64,000 bases of DNA. Source: JBFGFX01 sp965232455 (GTDB taxonomy: Bacteria > Pseudomonadota > Gammaproteobacteria > Steroidobacterales > Woeseiaceae). The stretch lies in contig OZ246981.1 of assembly GCA_965232455.1 (NCBI GenBank), forward strand, positions 3,224,001 through 3,288,000, read 5' to 3'. Positions within the stretch are counted from its first letter, which is position 1; every line of letters begins with the position of its first letter. Shown in pieces: positions 15,955 through 25,268 of this stretch. Below the pieces are notes generated by a model, which searched no databases, was not told the DNA's origin, and saw nothing but the letters and a program-made list of their open reading frames with translations. Made by a program: the position numbers and the translations under genes.

Positions 15955-17589
15955 TCAATCGCCAGCCATCCGCGGCGCACGCTGGCGGCCGTCTTGATGC
16001 AGAACGACGGCGACCACCGAACCCGACTCGTCTCGTTCGAATTCCAGCCTCGCGTCAACGACTTTGTAGAGGAAACGATCCGCCCGATAGGCGAACACGG
16101 GGTACGAAGCCTGACCGGTCAGCTGGGCGTGGAGCTGTTCGTCCCTGCGCACGACGGTAATCAACACGCCCGGAGCAAGTGCATACTGCCCGACGTAGTC
16201 GTCCAAAACGGCGGCGTCCAGCCGGACGATTTCGCGGACCGGATCCGACTGCGCATCGCTGACCCTCGGCGCCGGCGTGATCGTCTCGCCTTGTTGCAGT
16301 TCCAGGCGCTTCGTCAAACCGTCCGCCGGCGCGTCGAAAGTGACGCGGATGTCCGCCGGTAGAAACTCGAACACGCGCTCCCCGATATTGCGCAGCCGGA
16401 ACGCGCCCTGCCCGGTCGCCTGTGCAAACAGCTCATCGTCGTGCCGATAGACCGTCAGTACGAAATCGTCACTCAGCCGATAAGCCCCGACGTAGGGAGT
16501 GAGGTCCTGAGTCGACGGCGCCGTACCTGCCACGCCGTTAATCTGCGTGAACCCGAGCTCGGTCACGAGATCGAAATCGATCGAAGCGGTCAGCACCACG
16601 ACACCGGTTCGCAGTTTCGGCCGAATCGCCAGGAAACTTGCGTAACCGCCGGTGCCGCCGTTGTGCCAAAACACGGGATCATCTTCGTCAATCGCATGAA
16701 TGTGCCAGCCGAGTCCGGTGGCGCCCGAATACTGAGGAAGCCGTATGGCCGTCAGCGCGCCGGCAAGCGCCCCGGGCTCGAGATTTAAATGGACGAACCT
16801 CAACAGGTCGTCAATCGACGACAACAGCGCTCCCGCCCCCGCCAGCGCGTCGAAGCCGGACCAATTCGGCACGTCCTCCATGCCGTTGAAGCCGCGCGCC
16901 AATCGCGCCCGTTGCCGTTCATCGATGCCTACGGAGGTCCGGTGCATCCCCAGAGGCTCGAGTACGTCACTGGCCATGGCGTCCGCATAACCCGTCTTCG
17001 CAGCGTCGCCTGCCAGCAGGCCGAGCAGTCCCGCGCCCAGATTCGAGTAATCGTAACGCTTGGCAAGTTGGTCAGGATCGTAAGCGGTCAAGAAATCCAG
17101 GAGCCGGACACGATCGTAACCGGCATAGGGATCGAGCACGTCCTCGAGCGGCATGTTCGGCGGCAATCGCGGCAGACCCGAGGAGTGGGTGGCCAGCTCC
17201 CGCAACGTGATTGATGCAACCGCGTCACTGGCGAATTGCAGCCCGGGCAGGTGACGTTCGATCGTATCGTCCCAGGTCATCCTGCCGGCATCGACCTGAA
17301 CCTGTATCAACAGCGCCGTGAACACTTTGCTGATCGAACCGATCTCGAACACGGTGTCGCCGGCCGGAACCCGGGCGTCATCGGACGCGAGCCGGCCAAG
17401 ACCAACGATGCGACGTTCTCCATTGTCATAAGCTCCGACGGCGGCGGCGCGAACCGTCCCGTCCTCAATAGACTTGTCCAGCATTTCGATCAGGTCTTCC
17501 ACAATCTCGGGCTCCGCGGACGTCGCATTGACAAAGGGCATCAGCACCGCGCACAACGCGGCCGCCGTAATTCTGGTGATTTCGCGCAA
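15955..17589 (-). CDS. Serine hydrolase, class C beta-lactamase family
   Basis: 544 residues beginning with TTG at 17589; a perfect AGGAGGT lies six bases upstream and an export signal follows at once (ITAAALCAVLMPFVNATSAE). The catalytic SxxK is Ser85-Ile-Ser-Lys88 within EIGSISKVFTA, the second motif is Tyr181-Ser-Asn183, and the third element is HNGGTGG at about 309-315. About 180 further residues after the catalytic domain form beta-rich repeats (YVGAYRLSDDFVLTVYRHDDELFAQ and YVGQYALAPGVLITVVRRDEQLHAQ). These tandem DUF3471-like modules are common in such esterases and peptidases. It is more likely an esterase or D-aminopeptidase-like enzyme than a dedicated resistance beta-lactamase. It lies 15 nt downstream of an esterase gene on the same strand. 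Confidence 0.88.
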   Translation of the reverse strand: MREITRITAAALCAVLMPFVNATSAEPEIVEDLIEMLDKSIEDGTVRAAAVGAYDNGERRIVGLGRLASDDARVPAGDTVFEIGSISKVFTALLIQVQVDAGRMTWDDTIERHLPGLQFASDAVASITLRELATHSSGLPRLPPNMPLEDVLDPYAGYDRVRLLDFLTAYDPDQLAKRYDYSNLGAGLLGLLAGDAAKTGYADAMASDVLEPLGMHRTSVGIDERQRARLARGFNGMEDVPNWSGFDALAGAGALLSSIDDLLRFVHLNLEPGALAGALTAIRLPQYSGATGLGWHIHAIDEDDPVFWHNGGTGGYASFLAIRPKLRTGVVVLTASIDFDLVTELGFTQINGVAGTAPSTQDLTPYVGAYRLSDDFVLTVYRHDDELFAQATGQGAFRLRNIGERVFEFLPADIRVTFDAPADGLTKRLELQQGETITPAPRVSDAQSDPVREIVRLDAAVLDDYVGQYALAPGVLITVVRRDEQLHAQLTGQASYPVFAYRADRFLYKVVDARLEFERDESGSVVAVVLHQDGRQRAPRMAGD

Positions 17590-17604
17590 CGATCGACCTC
17601 CTAA

Positions 17605-18540
17605 TTAAGCTGCCCTGCCTGTCGACAGATCGGCAGTAGATGCGACGCCGAACCGTTTTTTGAGGAATCGTCCGATATCGCGGATGGCGCGCTTGCTCTC
17701 CGGCATCTTGCCAATGAAGTACTGGAAGACGTGCCACATGTCCGGCCACACCTGCAGCGTCACCTCGACGCCGGCCGCGGATAACTTGTCGGCCATGCGG
17801 GTTGCGTCGCTGAGCAAAATCTCATGATCGCCGACCTGGATCAGCATGGGCGGCAATCCGTGGACGTCGGCATGAACCGGTGAAACCAACGGGTTCCTGA
17901 CCTGGTCCTCGCGGCAATAGTGCGCGACCGTTTGCGGCATGTGCTCGCCGCGAAACCACGGATCCTCGTTGGCGCGCGTCTCGATGGATTCGCCGTCACC
18001 GGCGAGGTCCAGCCAGGGCGACAGCAGGCAGGCGGCGGCCGGCAGCGGGTCACCGGCGTCGCGGAGCGCCAGCATGACGGCCATCGTCATTCCACCGCCC
18101 GCCGAATCCCCGGCGATCACGATCCGCTCCGGTTCGACGCCGGTTGCCAGCATGTCGCGGTAGACCGCCACGCAGTCCTCGAGCCCGGCCGGAAAGGGGT
18201 GTTCGGGCGCCAGGCGATAGTTCGGTAACAACGCCCGCATGCCGGCCTTGCGCGCGATGTGACTCACCATCGTCCGGTGGGTTTTGCTGCTGCCCGTCAC
18301 GTAGGCGCCGCCGTGCAGGTAGAGAATCACCGGCGCATCGTCGCAACGCTCTGGAACCAGCCAATCGCATTCGATGCCCGCGATCGTCGCGTGCCTGACG
18401 CGCGTCCCTTTTGCGGGTCGCGAGCGCGAGGCAAGGTCTTCCCATGCCTTGCGAAGGGTCACGACATCGGTTTCGCCGGTGATTTTCTTGAACATCTGTT
18501 TGGAAAACAGCCGGATTATTCTGGCTCTGAAACTGATCAT
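17605..18540 (-). CDS. Alpha/beta hydrolase, hormone-sensitive lipase family
   Basis: 311 residues. The oxyanion-hole motif HGGAYVTGS is at about residues 76-84 and the nucleophile elbow GDSAGGG at about 143-149. The acidic and histidine residues are most likely in VGDHEILLSDA and WPDMWHVFQYF. These are the hallmarks of the HSL (bacterial family IV) esterase/lipase group, cytoplasmic enzymes acting on short-chain esters. The C-terminal 20 residues are variable. The gene is followed after 15 nt by the serine hydrolase gene, suggesting a two-gene ester- or amide-cleaving operon. Natural substrate unknown. Confidence 0.9.
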   Translation of the reverse strand: MISFRARIIRLFSKQMFKKITGETDVVTLRKAWEDLASRSRPAKGTRVRHATIAGIECDWLVPERCDDAPVILYLHGGAYVTGSSKTHRTMVSHIARKAGMRALLPNYRLAPEHPFPAGLEDCVAVYRDMLATGVEPERIVIAGDSAGGGMTMAVMLALRDAGDPLPAAACLLSPWLDLAGDGESIETRANEDPWFRGEHMPQTVAHYCREDQVRNPLVSPVHADVHGLPPMLIQVGDHEILLSDATRMADKLSAAGVEVTLQVWPDMWHVFQYFIGKMPESKRAIRDIGRFLKKRFGVASTADLSTGRAA

Positions 18541-18629
18541 CGTCGGGCGGCTCCTGCGAACGGGCCATCAATGCTCCCGGACACCTGCGAATTCGGGGTG
18601 GCGAGCGCCATCGGCGATTCGCCGGGGCC

Positions 18630-18707
18630 GTCGCCCGTCGGGACGGGCTCCTACAACAAGGCCCAAACTTTCCAAGGACATTGTAGGAGCTCGTCCCGAC
18701 AAACGAC
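18630..18707. repeat. Inverted pair of REP elements (BIME-like), copy 2
   Basis: The leftward unit at 18630-18654 reads GTAGGA followed by the perfect hairpin GCCCGT-CCCG-ACGGGC and GAC. The rightward unit at 18683-18707 starts with the same GTAGGAGC head and the left half-arm GCTCGT but has a decayed right arm (ACAAAC). Because the units are inverted, the whole stretch can also fold into one long hairpin (18-base arms with one mismatch, around a 28-base loop). It fills much of the 328-nt divergent gap between the esterase and PPIase genes. Same family as the pair at 1883-1973. Confidence 0.85.
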
Positions 18708-18868
18708 ACCTGCGATAACGCAATCGGCCGGGACGGTTTCCTCTGCCCACTGAAGTTTTGCCCGTGTCGGGGTAGCATACCCAGGCGTTCGATCAACACC
18801 AACGATATTCATGGCGACGAAAAACCGGAACGCGGTCCGCGCCGAATAACAGAGACTCTGGCAAGCCG

Positions 18869-19735
18869 ATGACCGACCGTGGCGACCTACCCTCAAACCG
18901 CGAATTACCGGCGATGCGCTGGCTTGCGGTCGGCGCCGTGGCCGGCCTGCTGGCCGCCGCGTACGGCCTTCTGGAACGTTCGACCGTCAGCGCGCCGCCG
19001 GCGGACGACGCGGTTGCACGTGTCAACGGCATGCACATCGGCAGGGATCGTTATGAGCGCACAATCGACGCGCTTGCCGCCAGCCTCGGCCGCGACGTCG
19101 ATGGACAGGATCGCGACGAGGTTCTCAGGCGCCTGATTGACGAAGAGCTTCTCGTGCAGCGTGGCATCGATCTCGGCATGGCGGAATCCGAGACAACGGT
19201 GCGCAGCGCGATCGTCCAATCGCTGATCGCGTCGGTCACGGCCGAAGCGGACGCCGCGGACCCTTCCGACCGCGAACTGCAGCAATACCTCGACGACAAC
19301 GCGGAGCGCTACACCTACGCGTCGGCGCTCGCAGTCGATGCCTGGATCGCGGATGACGAATGGCTCGCAAAAAACTTCGTCGCCCGGCTGCGAACCGAGG
19401 CGGCGACCGAAGCGGGTGAGGAGGAAAACGTTCGCCGGGTGCCGGGACTGCCCACAGGACCGTTGCCGCTGGAACGGCTGCGCATGTTCGTGGGGCCCGC
19501 AATCGCCGCTACCGCCGTCAACATGCCCGCGGGCAGCAGCGCGGTGTATGCACGACAGGGCCGCTGGTACGTCGTACGCGTCAACAGCCACGAGAAATCG
19601 GCGCTTGCGGAACTCGACGCGGTCCGCTCCCAGGTGCTGGTCGACTATCGTCGCGAGCTTGCCGACGCGACGCTTCGCGAATACCTGGACGATCTGCTCG
19701 ATCAGGCCGACGTCGAAGCATCCGCCGAGCCATGA
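18869..19735 (+). CDS. PpiC/SurA-like peptidyl-prolyl isomerase family protein, membrane-anchored
   Basis: 288 residues with one N-terminal membrane helix (residues 17-33). A SurA-N-like helical region follows (VARVNGMHIGRDRYERTIDALAA...EVLRRLIDEELLVQRGIDLGM), then a C-terminal region in the place of the parvulin domain, ending in a long helix. The parvulin catalytic motifs are weak, so this may be a chaperone rather than an active isomerase. Its stop overlaps the start of the HupE/UreJ-family gene (ATGA). The same PPIase plus HupE pair occurs in other environmental gammaproteobacteria, suggesting the chaperone serves folding or assembly of the membrane partner; that link is inference. Confidence 0.75.
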   Translation: MTDRGDLPSNRELPAMRWLAVGAVAGLLAAAYGLLERSTVSAPPADDAVARVNGMHIGRDRYERTIDALAASLGRDVDGQDRDEVLRRLIDEELLVQRGIDLGMAESETTVRSAIVQSLIASVTAEADAADPSDRELQQYLDDNAERYTYASALAVDAWIADDEWLAKNFVARLRTEAATEAGEEENVRRVPGLPTGPLPLERLRMFVGPAIAATAVNMPAGSSAVYARQGRWYVVRVNSHEKSALAELDAVRSQVLVDYRRELADATLREYLDDLLDQADVEASAEP

Positions 19736-20934
19736 ACGCCCTCATCCGGCTGGCGTTTGTCGCCTGTCTCCTGTTCGTTCAGCAGGACGCCGGCGCGCAC
19801 GCACGCAGCGAGAGTTATTCCAGCTGGCGGATCGTCGACGGCACCGTGACCGGCGTGGTCACCGTGTCGGCAGGCGAAGTCATGACGCTGGTTGAGCTCG
19901 GCAATGCCGCAACGCTGGAGAAGCTCTTTGCCGCCCATCTCGCGGAGTCGGTGAGCGTCAGCAGCGAGTCCGGCGCCTGCCCGTCGGCGGAGCCGACGAT
20001 ACTAAGCGCCGCACGCGGTTTCCTGCGCATCGAGATACGATTCAGTTGCGAAAGCGGCGCACCAACCCTGCTGCGCTACCGCGCCTTGTTCGACGAACTC
20101 CCCGCGCACGTCCACTTCGCAAGGATCTATGACCGCGACGCGCTCCTCGCGGAGACCCTGTTTACGGAACATTCGGACAATTGGTCCAACGACGCGACCG
20201 ATCTGCGCGAACATTCGGTTGCGGCGTTTTTGGAACTGGGCGTTCGTCACATCCTGAGCGGCGTCGATCACATCGCCTTCCTGCTGGGCATGTTACTCGT
20301 GGCCGGCACGTTTGCGCGCAGTGTAGCGGCGGTAACCGGATTTACCCTTGGGCACAGCATAAGCCTCGGCGCCGCCGTGCTCGGTTACCTGCAGGCAGAC
20401 GGACGGCTCGTCGAAGCGTTCATAGGCTTCACCGTCGCGCTGGTGGCCATCGAGTATTTCCTGATGCGCAGGCCCTCGTCGACCGGCCTGGCGGCAACGG
20501 CGATGTTGTGCGCCTGGACCATCGGCGCCGTCGCAGTTGGTGCAAACCTCATTCCGGCCGCGTCCGTGGCGGCGTATCTGGGTTTCGGAATTTTTGCGTT
20601 CTGTTATCTGATTGCCGCCAGCCGAATTCCCGCGCGGGGCTATCGCCTCGGCGGTATCGTGCTATTCGCTGCAACCACCGCGTTCGGGCTCATCCATGGT
20701 TTCGGCTTCGCCGGGTTTCTCATGGACACCGGCATACGCGGCGATTCACTCGTCCGGCCCCTGCTCGGTTTCAACGTTGGCGTCGAAATTGGGCAGCTTG
20801 CGTTGCTCACGCTGGCGTTTGCCGCTGCCCGTGTATTGCGCGGCACGAACTTCCACCGCCTTGCGCCGGTAGCCGCCGCCGGGCTCTGTGGCATCGGCGT
20901 GTTCTGGTTCGTCGGCCGAAGCCTGGCGGCATAA
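19732..20934 (+). CDS. HupE/UreJ family membrane protein
   Basis: 400 residues. A signal peptide is followed by an extracytoplasmic beta-rich domain (about residues 20-165), then six or seven membrane helices from residue 170 onward. The membrane domain begins with the HupE/UreJ_2 signature LGVRHILSGVDHIAFLLGMLL and contains HSISLGAAVLG and LIHGFGFAGFL, with conserved histidines that in relatives are thought to bind transition-metal ions such as nickel or cobalt. No hydrogenase or urease genes lie nearby, so the transported metal or other role is unclear. Co-translated with the upstream PPIase-like gene. Confidence 0.85.
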   Translation: MNALIRLAFVACLLFVQQDAGAHARSESYSSWRIVDGTVTGVVTVSAGEVMTLVELGNAATLEKLFAAHLAESVSVSSESGACPSAEPTILSAARGFLRIEIRFSCESGAPTLLRYRALFDELPAHVHFARIYDRDALLAETLFTEHSDNWSNDATDLREHSVAAFLELGVRHILSGVDHIAFLLGMLLVAGTFARSVAAVTGFTLGHSISLGAAVLGYLQADGRLVEAFIGFTVALVAIEYFLMRRPSSTGLAATAMLCAWTIGAVAVGANLIPAASVAAYLGFGIFAFCYLIAASRIPARGYRLGGIVLFAATTAFGLIHGFGFAGFLMDTGIRGDSLVRPLLGFNVGVEIGQLALLTLAFAAARVLRGTNFHRLAPVAAAGLCGIGVFWFVGRSLAA

Positions 20935-20937
20935 ACC

Positions 20938-21840
20938 ATGAAACTGCTGCGCACACCGGACGAACGGTTCGACAATTTGCCCGACTATCCGTTTGCACCT
21001 AACTACGTCGAGATCGACGGCCTGCGCATGCACTACGTCGACGAAGGTGAAGCCGACGCACCGCCGGTGTTGCTGCTGCATGGCGAGCCGAGCTGGTCGT
21101 TTCTGTACCGGCACATGATCCCGCCGCTCGTGGCCGCGGGCTACCGGGCAGTCGCGCCGGATCTACCGGGTTTCGGCAAATCGGACAAGCCGGCCAGCAA
21201 GGCCGACTACAGTTATGCCGGTCACGTTGACTGGATGCGCCGCTTCCTGGAACAGACCGGGCTCCACGACCTTACGCTCGTCTGTCAGGATTGGGGTTCA
21301 CTGATTGGCCTGCGCACGGCAGCCGAGCACCCCGAACGATTTGCCCGAATCGTGCTCGCCAACGGAGGACTGCCTACCGGCGATCAGCAAATGCCCAAGC
21401 CGTTTCTCTACTGGCGCGCATTCGCCAGTTACAGCCCCTGGTTTCCCATCGGCCGCATCATCGATTCCGGCACGGTGAAAACCCTCGCAGCTGACGTCAT
21501 TGCCGCCTACGACGCACCGTTTCCGTCATCGGCTTACAAAGCGGGAGCCCGCGCATTTCCCAATCTCGTACCTACCGTGCCCGACGATCCCGCGAGCGAC
21601 GCCAACCGCGCGGCGTGGCAGGTGTTCGAGTCCTGGGAAAAACCGTTCTTGACCGCGTTCAGCAACCGCGACCCGATTACCCGCGGCGGCGAGAAACCGT
21701 TCCACAAACGCGTACCCGGCTGCCGCGGGCAAGCGCACACGACGATCAGAAACGCCGGCCACTTCTTGCAGGAGGAAAAAGGCCCGGAGCTGGCTCAGGT
21801 GGTTATCGATTTTGTTCGCGACTGTAAAAAGTCTTTTTAA
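20938..21840 (+). CDS. Haloalkane dehalogenase (HLD-I type)
   Basis: 300 residues of the alpha/beta-hydrolase fold. HGEPSWSFLYR (residues 48-58) gives the oxyanion-hole region. CQDWG (116-120) holds the Asp118 nucleophile and the halide-binding Trp119. FSNRDPITRGGE supplies the likely catalytic acid Asp245, and NAGHFLQEE the catalytic His275. Asp in place of Ser at the elbow, plus the following Trp, separates haloalkane dehalogenases from esterases and epoxide hydrolases, and the acid's position after beta-7 suggests subfamily I. The enzyme hydrolyses carbon-halogen bonds to alcohol plus halide in the cytoplasm. It starts four bases after the HupE gene, on the same strand. Substrate range cannot be judged from sequence alone. 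Confidence 0.88.
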   Translation: MKLLRTPDERFDNLPDYPFAPNYVEIDGLRMHYVDEGEADAPPVLLLHGEPSWSFLYRHMIPPLVAAGYRAVAPDLPGFGKSDKPASKADYSYAGHVDWMRRFLEQTGLHDLTLVCQDWGSLIGLRTAAEHPERFARIVLANGGLPTGDQQMPKPFLYWRAFASYSPWFPIGRIIDSGTVKTLAADVIAAYDAPFPSSAYKAGARAFPNLVPTVPDDPASDANRAAWQVFESWEKPFLTAFSNRDPITRGGEKPFHKRVPGCRGQAHTTIRNAGHFLQEEKGPELAQVVIDFVRDCKKSF

Positions 21841-21856
21841 ATCAAAGTCTTAAGGT

Positions 21857-22180
21857 TTATCGCTCCAGATACTGAAGTTTCTCCTTGACCTCTTTCCATT
21901 CGTCCGCATCCTCCGGCGCGTCCTTCATCTCGGTGATGACCGGCCAGTTTTGCGACAGTTCCGCGTTCAATTCCAGGAAGTGCGCCTGTTCCGCGGGCAG
22001 CTCGTCTTCGGAATAAATCGCCTCGACCGGGCACTCCGGTTCGCACAGCGTACAGTCGATGCACTCATCGGGATCGATGACCAAAAAGTTGGGCCCCTCG
22101 TGGAAACAGTCCACCGGGCAAACTTCCACGCAATCGGTGTATTTGCATTTGATGCAGGATTCGGTGACAACAAAGGTCAT
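21857..22180 (-). CDS. fdxA: 7Fe-8S ferredoxin FdxA
   Basis: 107 residues. The first cluster region is ESCIKCKYTDCVEVCPVDCF and the second is CIDCTLCEPECPVEAI; this spacing of cysteines is typical of FdxA ferredoxins carrying one 3Fe-4S and one 4Fe-4S cluster. The C-terminal helical extension (LNAELSQNWPVITEMKDAPEDADEW) is also characteristic of the family and has normal length. It is a cytoplasmic one-electron carrier; partners are not evident from neighbours, which converge from the left and diverge to the right. Confidence 0.95.
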   Translation of the reverse strand: MTFVVTESCIKCKYTDCVEVCPVDCFHEGPNFLVIDPDECIDCTLCEPECPVEAIYSEDELPAEQAHFLELNAELSQNWPVITEMKDAPEDADEWKEVKEKLQYLER

Positions 22181-22344
22181 GCGGACGTACCGGTACAGAA
22201 AAAGGGCGCGCTTACGCTATTCGATGTCCGTCAGCATATCAAGCCCGTGACAGGGGGAAAGAACTCGAAAATACCTGCCTCTTTCGCGACAATATCGCAG
22301 CTCCAGCCCGCATCCCGCCGAAGACCCCAATAAGGACACACACG

Positions 22345-24438
22345 ATGAGCACTGTAAGTCTTGAGAGACATGGATCGGTCGCCGTGATCAGCGTGGACAA
22401 TCCGCCGGTAAACGCGCTTTCGCAGAGCGTGCGCCAGGGCATCGTCGACCGGCTTTGCGAGGCCGAAGCGGACGACGACTGCAACGCGATCGTTCTCGCA
22501 TGCGCGGGCCGGACGTTTATCGCGGGCGCCGACATTCGCGAATTCGGCAAGCCGCCCGAGCGTCCGCATCTTCCCGAGGTCGTCGAGCGGATCGAAAACG
22601 CCGGCAAACCGGTCGTCGCCGCCATTCACGGCACGGCCCTCGGCGGCGGCCTGGAAATCGCCATGGGCTGCCACTATCGGCTCGCCGCGACAACGGCCAG
22701 CGTTGGGCTGCCTGAAGTGAAGCTCGGGCTGCTGCCCGGAGCGACCGGCACCCAGCGCCTGACCAGACTTGCGGGACCCGAGGCCGCATTGGACATCATG
22801 TTGTCGGGCAATCCGGTGAGCGCCGCGGACGCCGGCGCGCTCGGCATTATCGACACGGTCGTCGAAGCGGAGGATCTCCTGCCCGCCGCAATCAAGTTTG
22901 CGGCGGAGACGACGGCGGACGGCCCGGTTCGGGTCCGTGATCTGCCCGCGCCCGCGGCGGACCCGCAACTGTTCGACCGGCGGCGCCGGGAAATCGCGGC
23001 TAAGACCCGAGGTCTACTGTCGCCGGAAATGATCGTTCAATGCGTCGAGGCGGCCGTTACGCTCGACTACGATGCCGGCTGCGAACTCGAACGCAAACTG
23101 TTCCTCGAATGCAAAGCGTCGCCCCAATCGCAGGGCCTGCGGCACGCGTTTTTTGCGGAGCGCAACGCCGGAAAAATCCCCGGCATCCGCCGGGATTCGC
23201 AGCTCCGGCCGATCGAGAAAATTGCGGTATTGGGCGCCGGTACGATGGGCGCCGGTATTGCGTACAACTGCCTCGGCGCCGGATTTGCCGTACACCTGCT
23301 GGACAACGACGAAGCCGGCCTGCAACGCGGGCGGGCCACGATCGAAAGTTGTTACGACTACGCGATCCAGCGCGGCAAGATCGACGCCAGTGCGGCTGGC
23401 GAAGGACTTGCGCGACTGACCGAAAGCACGGACTACGCGGCGCTCGCGGACGCCGATCTGGTCATCGAGGCCGTATTCGAGAGCATGGCCGTCAAAAAAG
23501 ACGTGTTCACCAAACTGGACGCCGTGTGCAAACCCGGCGCGATCCTCGCAACCAACACCTCGACGCTCGACATCGATGAAATCGCCGGCGCCACGAATCG
23601 GGCAAGCGACGTGATCGGCCTGCACTTTTTCAGTCCCGCGCACATCATGCGCCTGCTCGAGATCGTCCGCGGTCAAGCGACCGGCGGGGAAATCATTGCG
23701 ACGGCCATGTCACTGGCCAAGCGCCTGGGCAAAGTCGGCGTACTGGTCGGCAACTGTTTCGGCTTTGTCGGCAATCGCATGTTGTACGGCTACGGTCGGG
23801 AGAATCAGCTGCTGCTACTCGAAGGCGCGGCGCCCGAAACGATCGACCGTACGCTGTACGACTGGGGCATGGCGATGGGACCCAACGCGGTCGGCGATCT
23901 CGCCGGTCTCGACGTGGGTTACAAAGTCCGTCAGGAACGCAGCGACCTCCCCGACGACCCGCGCTTTTATCGTGTCGCCGATCTGCTCGCAGAACAGGGA
24001 CGGTACGGACAGAAAACCGGTCGCGGCATGTACCTGTACGAACCCGGCTCGAGGACGCCGATTCCCGACCCGGAAGTTCGCGAGCTGATCCGGAACGAGG
24101 CGCGGCGCCAGGGAATCGAACAACGGGACATCCAGCCCGCGGAAATTGTCGAGCGCTGCATCTACGCGCTGATCGTCGAGGGCGCGCGGATCCTGGAAGA
24201 AGGTATCGCGCTGAGCTCTGGCGACATCGACGTCATCTGGATCAACGGCTACGGCTTTCCGCGCCACCGTGGCGGACCGATGCATTATGCCGATCACGTC
24301 GGGTTGGACGCGGTTTATAGGAAGGTTTGCGAATTCCGCGAGCGCTTTGGACCGATGTACTGGGAACCGCCGGACCTGTTGAAATCGCTGGCCCGCGACA
24401 ATACGTCGTTTGCCGACTACGTCCGCGAATCGGGTTAA
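22345..24438 (+). CDS. Bifunctional enoyl-CoA hydratase / 3-hydroxyacyl-CoA dehydrogenase
   Basis: 697 residues. The N-terminal crotonase domain (about 1-190) includes the oxyanion-hole segments AGRTFIAGADIREFG and GTALGGGLEIAMGCHYR and the glutamate-bearing LPEVKLGLLPGATGTQRL. The NAD-binding 3-hydroxyacyl-CoA dehydrogenase domain starts with IAVLGAGTMGAGIAYN (about residue 294) and has the catalytic-His block GLHFFSPAHIMRLLEIVRG. Two C-terminal dehydrogenase domains complete it. Length and order match the shorter FadJ/peroxisomal-type multifunctional enzyme of fatty-acid beta-oxidation, acting in the cytoplasm. No thiolase gene adjoins it, so it is probably not the classical FadBA complex. 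It converges on the MBL hydrolase with a four-base overlap of the 3' ends. Confidence 0.93.
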   Translation: MSTVSLERHGSVAVISVDNPPVNALSQSVRQGIVDRLCEAEADDDCNAIVLACAGRTFIAGADIREFGKPPERPHLPEVVERIENAGKPVVAAIHGTALGGGLEIAMGCHYRLAATTASVGLPEVKLGLLPGATGTQRLTRLAGPEAALDIMLSGNPVSAADAGALGIIDTVVEAEDLLPAAIKFAAETTADGPVRVRDLPAPAADPQLFDRRRREIAAKTRGLLSPEMIVQCVEAAVTLDYDAGCELERKLFLECKASPQSQGLRHAFFAERNAGKIPGIRRDSQLRPIEKIAVLGAGTMGAGIAYNCLGAGFAVHLLDNDEAGLQRGRATIESCYDYAIQRGKIDASAAGEGLARLTESTDYAALADADLVIEAVFESMAVKKDVFTKLDAVCKPGAILATNTSTLDIDEIAGATNRASDVIGLHFFSPAHIMRLLEIVRGQATGGEIIATAMSLAKRLGKVGVLVGNCFGFVGNRMLYGYGRENQLLLLEGAAPETIDRTLYDWGMAMGPNAVGDLAGLDVGYKVRQERSDLPDDPRFYRVADLLAEQGRYGQKTGRGMYLYEPGSRTPIPDPEVRELIRNEARRQGIEQRDIQPAEIVERCIYALIVEGARILEEGIALSSGDIDVIWINGYGFPRHRGGPMHYADHVGLDAVYRKVCEFRERFGPMYWEPPDLLKSLARDNTSFADYVRESG

Positions 24439-25268
24439 CGGCTCCGCCAGCGTTCACCGCTTCTTTGTGCAAGCCCGTCTTCCTCGAGCTTGAGCAAATG
24501 CGCCAGAAGCGATCGTTCCGCGAGGCGATGAATGGCCGGGTCGATCTCGTCGTAGGCGTGAGCCACCAGCTCGGCGAGGTTCGTGTCCGGGTGCTCCCGC
24601 AGTTGGGCGAGAACCTTCGCCTCCCGCTCCAGGCGGTGCGCGATCAGCCAGTCGATCGCGGCATGGGGTTCGTCGATCAGAGCGCCGTGCCCGGGCGCGA
24701 TGCTGGTTATCGTTTCATCCTTCAGCCGAACGAGGGATTCCAGATACCGCGACATGTTTCCGTCGGGCGGATCGATCACCACCGTGGAACCGTTGATGAT
24801 GTGATCGCCGGTAAACAGACAGCGGTGACCGACGTGCAGGAAACAAAGATGATTCGAGGCGTGCCCCGGCGTATGCAGCACGCTCAGCTCGAACTCGCCG
24901 GTACGCAACGCGGCGCCCTCGCCGAGCGGCCGGTCCGGAACAAACGTCTTGTCCTGATGCGGACCCTCCGGCGCGGCGATCCCCAACCGTTCAGCGCCGC
25001 TGCGCTCGGCCAGGACTCTGGCGGCGGGCGAATGGTCGGGGTGTGTATGCGTAACCAGTATCCAGCGGATCGGCGCCCCGGCCTCGGCCAGGATCCGGTC
25101 GACGTGGCTCCCGATTCCGGGTCCGGGGTCGATGACCGCAACCTCGCGTTTACCCAGCAGGTAGGTATTGGTGCCTGGCCCCGTCATCAGCCCGGCGTTC
25201 GGCGCGGTAAGGCGACGGACACCGGGCATTAATTCGATCAGCTCGCCCGCAACCGGTGCGGTGCTCAT
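24435..25268 (-). CDS. MBL-fold metallo-hydrolase (LACTB2-like)
   Basis: 277 residues. The metallo-beta-lactamase motif is THTHPDHSPAARVL (HxHxDH) and the later ligands are in HTPGHASNHLCF and FTGDHIINGSTVVI; the histidine in APGHGALI completes the set. A C-terminal winged-helix-like region (HRLEREAKVLAQLREH...VAHAYDEIDPAIHRLAERSLLAHLLKLEEDGL) matches the LACTB2-type architecture, whose members act as endoribonucleases or thioesterases. The ATG overlaps the stop of the Nudix gene (ATGA), so the two are co-translated. The beta-oxidation gene opposite suggests, weakly, a CoA-related role. Confidence 0.88.
   Translation of the reverse strand: MSTAPVAGELIELMPGVRRLTAPNAGLMTGPGTNTYLLGKREVAVIDPGPGIGSHVDRILAEAGAPIRWILVTHTHPDHSPAARVLAERSGAERLGIAAPEGPHQDKTFVPDRPLGEGAALRTGEFELSVLHTPGHASNHLCFLHVGHRCLFTGDHIINGSTVVIDPPDGNMSRYLESLVRLKDETITSIAPGHGALIDEPHAAIDWLIAHRLEREAKVLAQLREHPDTNLAELVAHAYDEIDPAIHRLAERSLLAHLLKLEEDGLAQRSGERWRSR

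Noticed and set aside
15955..17589. Antibiotic-resistance beta-lactamase
   Set aside because: The class C fold is present, but the C-terminal DUF3471-like modules and adjoining esterase favour a general serine hydrolase.
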